This document shows positions 7,970 to 12,901 of a stretch of DNA of 12,901 nucleotides, piece after piece (position 1 is the stretch's first letter; each line of letters opens with the position of its first letter). The notes beneath the pieces were generated by a model. That model saw nothing but the letters and a program-made list of their open reading frames with translations. It was not told the origin of the DNA and did no database searches. The position numbers and the translations under genes are program-made. The DNA is taken from the NCBI GenBank assembly GCA_028565635.1, contig JAOXYB010016254.1:1-12901 (forward strand), read 5' to 3'. The DNA comes from Phoronis ovalis (lineage: Eukaryota > Phoronida > Phoronidae).

Positions 7970-8508
7970 CATGTTTTCAGACTACGACGGCTTCGACAAC
8001 AATCAGAGTACCAGAAACAAACGATACAACAGAGGAAACAACAGTTTTACATCTGGATTTAGTTACATCGAGTACCTTACTAGAGCACGGATTAGTAACG
8101 CTTGAATCCATGACAACGTCTAAACCAACCACTGTCACCACAGTAAATGTTACTTCACCTACATGTAAGTCAACAATGTCATCGCAGGAAGCGACAATGA
8201 TCCAAAATGTTCCTTTGACAACACAATCAGGAAACAGATCCCAAGTTACTCAGGATATTCGTCGTTCATCATCATCAAAGCTGTCAGCAGTAATTGCACA
8301 AACGACAACAGTGCCTGATAAAAAGTATACGAAGGTGCGATTACCTGTAACGCCTCCGTTGATGAAAGATACCCAAAATAGCGCAACTAACACAGAAGTT
8401 ATAGGAATCGGTGTTGGGAGTTTGTTTTTTGTTGTTCTCATCTTTGTAGCTGTATTCATTGTATGTGTTATTGTTGGGAGAAAAAATCGTGTAGAAAACT
8501 CTTGTTAA
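7970..8508 (+). CDS. Cys-rich/mucin-like type I membrane protein, last exon: Ser/Thr stalk, membrane segment, short tail
   Basis: The exon joins in phase 1 (G plus CA gives Ala, reading ACFQTTTAST) and ends with TAA at 8506-8508. After one cysteine it encodes about 135 residues rich in Thr and Ser (TTEETTV, TTSKPTTVTTVNVTS and similar), expected to be an O-glycosylated stalk that also has N-glycosylation sites. A hydrophobic stretch of about 27 residues follows (VIGIGVGSLFFVVLIFVAVF and on to IVG), then a nine-residue tail RKNRVENSC. The positive charges just after the membrane segment place the tail in the cytoplasm, giving type I topology. The tail is too short for a signalling domain. Together the four exons give about 365 residues. 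Function is unknown; a surface-adhesive or mucus-like role is an inference from the stalk. Confidence 0.8.
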
Positions 8509-9007
8509 CGTTGTTATGCAATCGAATTTCAAGAAACGAAGCTGATCATCAGAGCTGATATATATCTCAATTTCCATTTTAAATCTTATGTATTTTTTTA
8601 TTGTCAGGTTATATCGATTGACATGTTTGTATTTTAAACTACTTTAATGTCAACTGCTAAGGTTAAGCATGCTATTTTGGAGTAGAACTCGAAATTATGA
8701 ACTGTCATTTTATGTTTAACATGCAGTCTCTACTACCTGATGCAGATTTCCCAAAGACATTGAAAGCTCATTTAAAGAGAGCTATTGCTCTAGCGTGAGG
8801 GAAATCTAATGGTGTACTTATACCTATATTATGGCATTTAGCCAATCGTTGAAGAACAACACAACACAACACAAATACAAGTCAAAAACATGCTAGTCTA
8901 GTAGATGTAGAATGGAGTCACATATAACTGAACCTGCGGTATAATACATACATTTAAGAATATTCCAGAAGAAATCATGCAAGTTCCAGCAAAATGTAAA
9001 AGTTCTT
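8509..9007. other. Spacer between two convergent genes (both 3' UTRs)
   Basis: About 500 bases separate the stop codons of the + and - strand membrane protein genes. Both 3' UTRs must lie here and may overlap. There is no AATAAA on the + strand close to the + gene's stop. A short ACAAC repeat (8857-8873) is the only other item. No exon or RNA gene is seen. Confidence 0.65.
8597..8602 (-). terminator. Possible poly(A) signal of the - strand gene
   Basis: AATAAA on the - strand, about 405 bases past the stop of the TSP1/mucin gene. If used, the transcript would run to within about 80 bases of the + gene's stop codon and overlap its 3' UTR. A single hexamer in AT-rich DNA is weak evidence. Confidence 0.3.
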
Positions 9008-9351
9008 TCATACATAAGTGTCTTTTATACTGTTCAGTTTCATATGACTGGTAAGCAAGGCAGATAATCTTCCATCAAGTGGCGTGCTGAAATCCTCACG
9101 AGGTCTCAGCGATGCTCGGGTTTTTGTCCTTATTACAGGTGCCAGGCCCACATTAGAATCAGTCTGCACATTTGGTGATTTTTGTTTCTTGGTGTGGGGT
9201 TTATTTCCTTTGCCTTTCTTCTGCTTTTTATTTCCACTTTTGGATTTTGTCATTTTACTAACAGCTGTTGATACACCAACAGCAGTAGCATCACAACCGG
9301 CAGCAGATGTGGCACCAGGTCTTCTTGCAATATCTGGTTGTAAATTCAATC
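9008..9351 (-). CDS. TSP1/mucin membrane protein, last exon: Lys-rich cytoplasmic tail
   Basis: On the - strand the acceptor is TGTATTTTTTTAG. The exon starts at 9351 with GA, which completes the G left by the previous exon to give Gly, and reads LNLQPDIARRPGATSAAG. The stop is at 9008-9010. It encodes 113 residues, including a strongly basic, low-complexity part (SKSGNKKQKKGKGNKPHTKK) and then a more ordinary end (REDFSTPLDGRLSALL). The phase fit and the GC-richer, biased composition support it as coding. It forms the distal part of the cytoplasmic tail after the membrane segment encoded at 10152-10412. The basic part resembles a nuclear localisation signal or lipid-binding patch, but no family is recognised. 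Without this exon the protein would end a few codons after the donor at 10151. Confidence 0.65.
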
Positions 9352-9410
9352 CTAAAAAAATACATCTCTAGTATCATTCAAATATTAATCTGGTTTAAAT
9401 TAGTCAGCTG

Positions 9411-9466
9411 CTACAAAGACATCTTCATTGGCGCTGAAACTGCGGGCGATTTTCCATCAGCTTTGA
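9411..9466 (-). CDS. Candidate alternative terminal exon of the TSP1/mucin gene
   Basis: On the - strand, CATTCAAAGCTCACAG is followed by TC, which would complete the G left by the membrane-segment exon to Val. It then reads KADGKSPAVSAPMKMSL and stops at 9411-9413. The phase match and a base composition richer in G and C than the surrounding intron are the only support. It would give a much shorter tail than the exon at 9008-9351. It may equally be a chance match, and the acceptor's pyrimidine tract is poor. Confidence 0.25.
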
Positions 9467-10134
9467 CTGTGAGCTTTGAATGTACAAATAAAATGTCATG
9501 TTTTATGTAATTATAAAAATAATACAGATAGAATCAAGTGAAACTGCTGAACAAGTGCTTTTCACAAATGCCTCAGAAAACAAGATTTACAAATACCTGT
9601 CTCACATTTTAACAGTTTTTACAATATGAAATAAAAACTGATAGCAGTTGTTTTTACTTTTACTAGGAATAATTCACTAAACGACTTTTCGAGTACTAAC
9701 TAATTTATTTGTATATTTAGCACTATTTTAAGTGCAAAATCGTATCTGATATTTTTATTGCAGCTAAATTCAAATAAAAAGTGAAAGGTGCGTACATGCT
9801 GTAAAACCATCTGGTGATATACTATGTCATTCCTAAGAAGACAATTGTCAAAATGCAATAATGAAGTACAGTGAAACGTAACAGCAGGAGTATATCATAC
9901 TGTAGTCCAAACTAGGATTATGGTACAAGCAATAATAACAGTTTCAAATACAATATGTTGCCTTATATCATTATGACATTGGGTGCATCCCCCATGAAAG
10001 CTATGATCAATACAAACATATCGGGACTGTAGACGAACAATAAATTGTTCCTGCAGGTTCATTATGAAAAAAATGTGATTAACTTTTAGAAGCAATTTAA
10101 AAAAAAATTGACTACTACAATAGCTTGCGTCGCA
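9467..10134 (-). other. Intron between membrane-segment exon and tail exon
   Basis: The region is mostly AT-rich intron. A - strand open frame at 9895-10095 ends in a hydrophobic stretch after two cysteines (HGGCTQCHND), but it has no phase-compatible splice sites that I can see and I do not count it as coding. Confidence 0.6.
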
Positions 10135-10412
10135 TTAATAATACACGTTACCTTGTACAACAGGTTGCATCTCTATCTCGTTTTGATCTTTTTGTTCTTC
10201 ATTTCTGCGACTATGACCACAACAGTTATGGTACATTTTCTTAAAATCTTGTGCAATAGCACCTGCATCCATCACAAGTAAGCCAACAAGCATGCCAATT
10301 AAAATAAAACTGGCAAAGGAACCAAATATAACTGCCTCTTTTGCTTCTACAGGCTTAGGCTTTGGTCGCTTTTTCCCAGACAAAATAGTTTCTGTTTCTG
10401 GATCAAGTTTAA
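10135..10412 (-). CDS. TSP1/mucin membrane protein, membrane-segment exon (spliced end at 10152; read-through end at 10135)
   Basis: The acceptor is TTTATCATTTTCAG on the - strand. The exon starts at 10412 with TT, completing the A of the previous exon to Ile. It encodes a short acidic-to-basic juxtamembrane part (KLDPETETILSGKKRPKPKP), a hydrophobic segment of about 22 residues (AVIFGSFASFILIGMLVGLL), and a cytoplasmic part with HNCCGHSRR and EIEMQPVVQ. CC next to the membrane could be palmitoylated (inference). A donor, GTAACG, at 10151 leaves phase 1 and fits the exon at 9351. If it is not used, the frame continues for five codons (GNVYY) to a TAA at 10135-10137, giving a short-tailed form. 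Both ends are plausible from sequence alone. Confidence 0.75.
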
Positions 10413-10647
10413 CTGAAAATGATAAATTGTCAGGATATTCAAACACAGATTTGGTTAGGAGTTCACTTTAACTGAGATTAACCTTATTGTCTTATTTTTC
10501 AGAAATACCTTAAAACACCTTACCATATGATATAGGAATGCTTACTCACCAGGGAACTACTCAGTAATACTGAGCATGCTTGTATACATAGCAATGCTAT
10601 AAATGTTTGCATGCATTCTGGTTTATACAAAAAGATCCTGTACTCAC

Positions 10648-10764
10648 TTGGGCACCGCTGTGTGTTACAAGGAAATAAAACTGTTTCATTGGCCAATCCA
10701 TTACATAGAGGTACCCGATCATATTCTGTTGCAGTTTCAACAGTTGCAGTCTCAATGTCATCTA
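10648..10764 (-). CDS. TSP1/mucin membrane protein, exon with the second half of the TSP1 domain
   Basis: A 117-base exon on the - strand between TTTATTTCAG and GTGAGT, phase 1 at both ends. It begins with a Thr/Glu-rich end of the insert (DDIETATVETATEYDR) and then reads LCNGLANETVLFPCNTQRCP. C-x-G followed by PC and CP is the C-terminal half of a thrombospondin type 1 repeat, supplying cysteines 4, 5 and 6. The matching first half is in the preceding exon. An N-glycosylation site (NET) lies between cysteines 4 and 5. The exon alone would not be recognised as a domain. Confidence 0.75.
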
Positions 10765-11921
10765 CTGAAATAAATACTTATTTTTTACTTATGATCACAT
10801 AGATTTTACTTATCCCAAAGTAGCTTTAATAGGCATGACATCTAGTTTGAAAGAAAAAGATCTTTTTGCAAGACAAATAGCATACTCTGTGACTGAAAAT
10901 AAATGCGTCAAGTTTTAAATAAGTGTTTTTTGAAGAATTTTGGTTACTAATCAGAAAACGAGGTATAAAAAATATTGGAATGGTATCATCTTTGCAAAAC
11001 TAAACTTTTCTGCTTCACGTATGTCAACTGTTTAATTTTATGATGCTATTCTTTTAACTCTCCTGATATCAAATGGCAGATTTCAATTTTTTGGAATATT
11101 GAACATTGATCCTCCACCCTTCTAATTGTTTTATAGTTATAAGTTGAGTGAAAAATTTTAGCACTTTAGTTTTGAATCATTTTTGATAAAATAAATATTT
11201 TTTTACTTTACTATTTATTATCAACTAAATAAAGGTAGATATGAATATCACATACTTTTGGTGATTTCAGTGACATTCAGAAAGTATGGCATTTTTTTTT
11301 TCATGCAGATTATTTTCAAAAATATTCCCTCTCAATTTAAATTTATTTCAAAAAGTGGTTCTGTCATTACTGAGTCTTATGATACATTTTTTAATTTATG
11401 TTTAATCTATTTATTCCATATAATTCTAAGAATCCACTGTATTCAGCCCAGTCCAAATTAATGGCTATTTTGGATTTTTTCAGATACAAATTTGACATTT
11501 TTAAAAATTTCACACAGGATTTAAAGTTTGCTTGGCTATATTTCATTTCTCTAAACTAAATTAAATTATTAAAAACTACTAAATTTCAGAATATAACCAT
11601 TATTAATGAAATATAGCTGTTATTAGTTTTTTCAAGGCTTGAATTCTCAAAAATGCCACAGTTCACAAATAAGGTAAAAACAACACAAGTCCTCTTCAGA
11701 ATTTTTAATTATATTCCAATTTAGAAATGAATTACCTTTATTTGTGTCAATCCAAACTTTTATAAAGTTTTAAACTTGGCACATTTATTTCCGGTCATCC
11801 TGTATTATGCCCTTTGTTTAATTTCTTACTTTTAATTCTACAGCAAACATTTTTTTAAGGCTGTAAAAACTAAACCCGACTGATAATCAACAGCGTGAAA
11901 CATGTAAATTTCCCTTTTCAC
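10765..11921 (-). other. Large intron within the TSP1 domain
   Basis: A phase-1 intron of 1,157 bases, very AT-rich with runs of T and A. No further exon is needed, since the flanking exons join in frame. Open frames on the + strand (for example 11258-11461) show no domain. No complete transposon is visible. Confidence 0.65.
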
Positions 11922-12308
11922 CTTCTGCTGTAGTTGAATGTTTTGTAGTTGTTGTTTGCACACTAGACACAATCTCTGCACTTCTAGTTGTCCCCTGTGT
12001 AGTATGATTATGCTCCAGAATTCTGGTAGACTCTGGACTAGTAGCTGTTTCTTCAGGAGTGGTAGAACTAATAGCAGTTGGGTCTAAAATAGTGGTTAAT
12101 AACAAATCAGCTGCACTGACTACAGTGCTACTTTCATTTGTTTCAGGAAGCTGCCGTTTCCTTCGTGCAAAGTTTGATACCAATGCTGTTGAGTCCTTTG
12201 CTTCAACACATCTCCGGAAATGATACCATTTAATAGTACCACCAGCACAAGAAACTGAGCAATTACCAATGTCTTGCCAAGGTGACCATTCTGTCCAATT
12301 ACCAATGA
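11922..12308 (-). CDS. TSP1/mucin membrane protein, exon with the first half of the TSP1 domain and a mucin-like insert
   Basis: The acceptor is CTACCATTTTGCAG on the - strand. The exon starts at 12308 with TC, completing the A of the repeat exon to Ile, and reads IGNWTEWSPWQDIGNCSVSC, AGGT and FRRC. WxxWxxW, CSVSC, a GG turn and RRC are the first half of a thrombospondin type 1 repeat, with three Trp and cysteines 1-3. After RRC the sequence changes to a Ser/Thr-rich segment of about 95 residues (TTILDPTAISSTTPEETATS and similar) and not the usual short loop to cysteine 4. RRKR (12154-12165) lies 14 residues after cysteine 3 and fits a furin-type cleavage site. The donor is GTGAAA at 11921, phase 1; without it the frame stops 12 codons later. 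TSP1 repeats bind glycosaminoglycans and matrix proteins; whether this one folds with such an insert is unknown. Confidence 0.8.
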
Positions 12309-12638
12309 CTGCAAAATGGTAGAACTTGTAAAGTTGGCTATTTTTAATATTAATATGTTGATGTTTAATTAGTTAACAACATTAATCCACAACTGGCAAA
12401 AAACAAATCCTATAGATTCAGTGTAACTAGCTGAACTTTTTAAACTATAATTGTTTTTAATGCGTTTCTTACATATACGATACCTGTTTTGACCTCCATA
12501 TGGATGATGCTCTTCTGGATATAAAATATTACAGAATCCAGTCACAACACTGGTTTGGATGTTGTAGTAAATCATAAGGAATTTAATCTGCATTATAAAA
12601 GTACGAGAATTATCATAAAGAAAGCAATGTTTTCTTAC
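12309..12638 (-). other. Intron between the mucin-repeat exon and the TSP1 exon
   Basis: A phase-1 intron of 330 bases. It includes an open - strand frame (12369-12593) preceded by an acceptor-like TTATAATGCAG, but in the phase left by the upstream exon it would hit TAA at its second codon. I therefore treat it as intron. Confidence 0.65.
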
Positions 12639-12901
12639 TTATTTCAACTTGTGTTGTAGTTAGACGATCTGTTGTTTTTTCTAATATAGTTGATGTCTCC
12701 TGTAAAGTAGTTATAGTCTCTGGATTTGTTGTAATTTCTTCAGTACCATCTGTTGTCTCTGTACTTGTAGTTGTCTGGTGCACAGTAGTTTTACCTTTTG
12801 GATTTGTCGTCTCTTCAATGCCAGCTGTTGTCTCTGTACTTGTAGTTGTCTGGTGCACAGTAGTTTTACCTTTTGGATTTGTCGTCTCTTCAATGCCAGC
12901 T
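12639..12901 (-). CDS. TSP1/mucin membrane protein, mucin-repeat exon (open at the right edge)
   Basis: The most upstream visible exon on the - strand. The donor GTAAGA follows at 12638 and the exon ends in phase 1 after TTTQVEI. It encodes about 87 Thr-rich residues built on a 25-residue unit (AGIEETTNPKGKTTVHQTTT, then STETT). Two units are identical in DNA, a third is worn (DGTEEITTNPETITT), and the end is irregular. Dense Thr with few hydrophobics predicts heavy O-glycosylation and an extended mucin-like shape on the outer side of the membrane. The signal peptide and further repeats must lie beyond the window. Together the five exons give about 456 residues of the C-terminal part. The shifted Lys/Gln-rich frame over the same bases is a shadow of the repeat. 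Confidence 0.8.
12751..12900. repeat. Two identical 75-bp tandem units inside the mucin exon
   Basis: Bases 12751-12825 and 12826-12900 are identical at all 75 positions by direct reading. The 75-base period keeps the frame (25 codons). The unit probably continues past the right edge. Perfect identity between adjacent coding units points to recent duplication or ongoing homogenisation, as in variable-number mucin repeats. Confidence 0.95.

Noticed and set aside
8250-8577. Open - strand frames opposite the last exon of the Cys-rich membrane protein
   Set aside because: They are shadows of the + strand exon, which has splice-phase support, a membrane segment and a stop.
9084-9371. + strand open frame of 95 codons with a Phe/Leu-rich, membrane-like middle
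   Set aside because: It is the complement of the Lys-rich tail exon (AAG/AAA read backward as CTT/TTT), so its hydrophobicity is an artefact.
9895-10095. - strand frame ending in a hydrophobic stretch, as an alternative membrane exon
   Set aside because: No phase-compatible acceptor and donor were found, and hydrophobic runs arise easily in AT-rich sequence.
11791-11804. GGTCATCCTGTA as a right-hand mariner-like end (CAGGATGACC on the other strand, next to TA)
   Set aside because: No matching left end was found in the intron. One short end is not enough.
12369-12593. Open - strand frame with an acceptor-like CAG in front, as an extra exon of the TSP1/mucin gene
   Set aside because: In the phase left by the mucin exon it hits TAA at once, while the TSP1 exon joins perfectly without it.

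Overview
The window is AT-rich eukaryotic DNA with split genes. Exons are bounded by GT/AG sites in matching phases, and the introns hold transposon debris. The protein types (a Golgi carbohydrate sulfotransferase, mosaic type I membrane proteins with cysteine-rich, mucin-like and TSP1 segments) and the repeats suggest an invertebrate animal, most likely a lophotrochozoan such as a bivalve mollusc. That taxonomic guess is inference and I cannot confirm it from the sequence.

Layout, left to right. (1) 1-165: the end of a repeat element containing a purine microsatellite. (2) 633-2555, + strand: three exons encoding the last ~306 residues of a carbohydrate sulfotransferase, with both PAPS-binding motifs, the stop codon and poly(A) signals. 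The 5' exon or exons are not recognised. (3) 2601-5001: a gene-free stretch holding a second, inverted copy of the repeat seen at position 1, which runs into diverged ~240-bp direct repeats. (4) 5002-5820: a decayed Tc1/mariner-type transposon with terminal inverted repeats and flanking TA. (5) 5934-8508, + strand: four exons of a type I membrane protein with a Cys-rich ectodomain resembling the conserved region of VWDE-like proteins, a Ser/Thr-rich stalk, one membrane segment and a very short tail. Its 5' end is not identified. (6) 9008-12901, - strand, convergent with the previous gene: five exons of a second type I membrane protein. It has 25-residue mucin repeats (open at the right edge), a TSP1 domain split by a ~115-residue mucin-like insert carrying an RRKR site, a membrane segment and a lysine-rich cytoplasmic tail.

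The two membrane-protein genes run tail to tail, about 500 bp apart, and both have mucin-like stalks. A cell-surface or mucus-associated role is reasonable for both. The sulfotransferase acts on glycans in the Golgi, but nothing here shows that it works on these two proteins. The most unusual items are the TSP1 domain interrupted between its third and fourth cysteines, the possible alternative C-termini of the same gene, and the inverted repeat copies whose terminal hairpins differ by compensatory changes next to a CTAA end.
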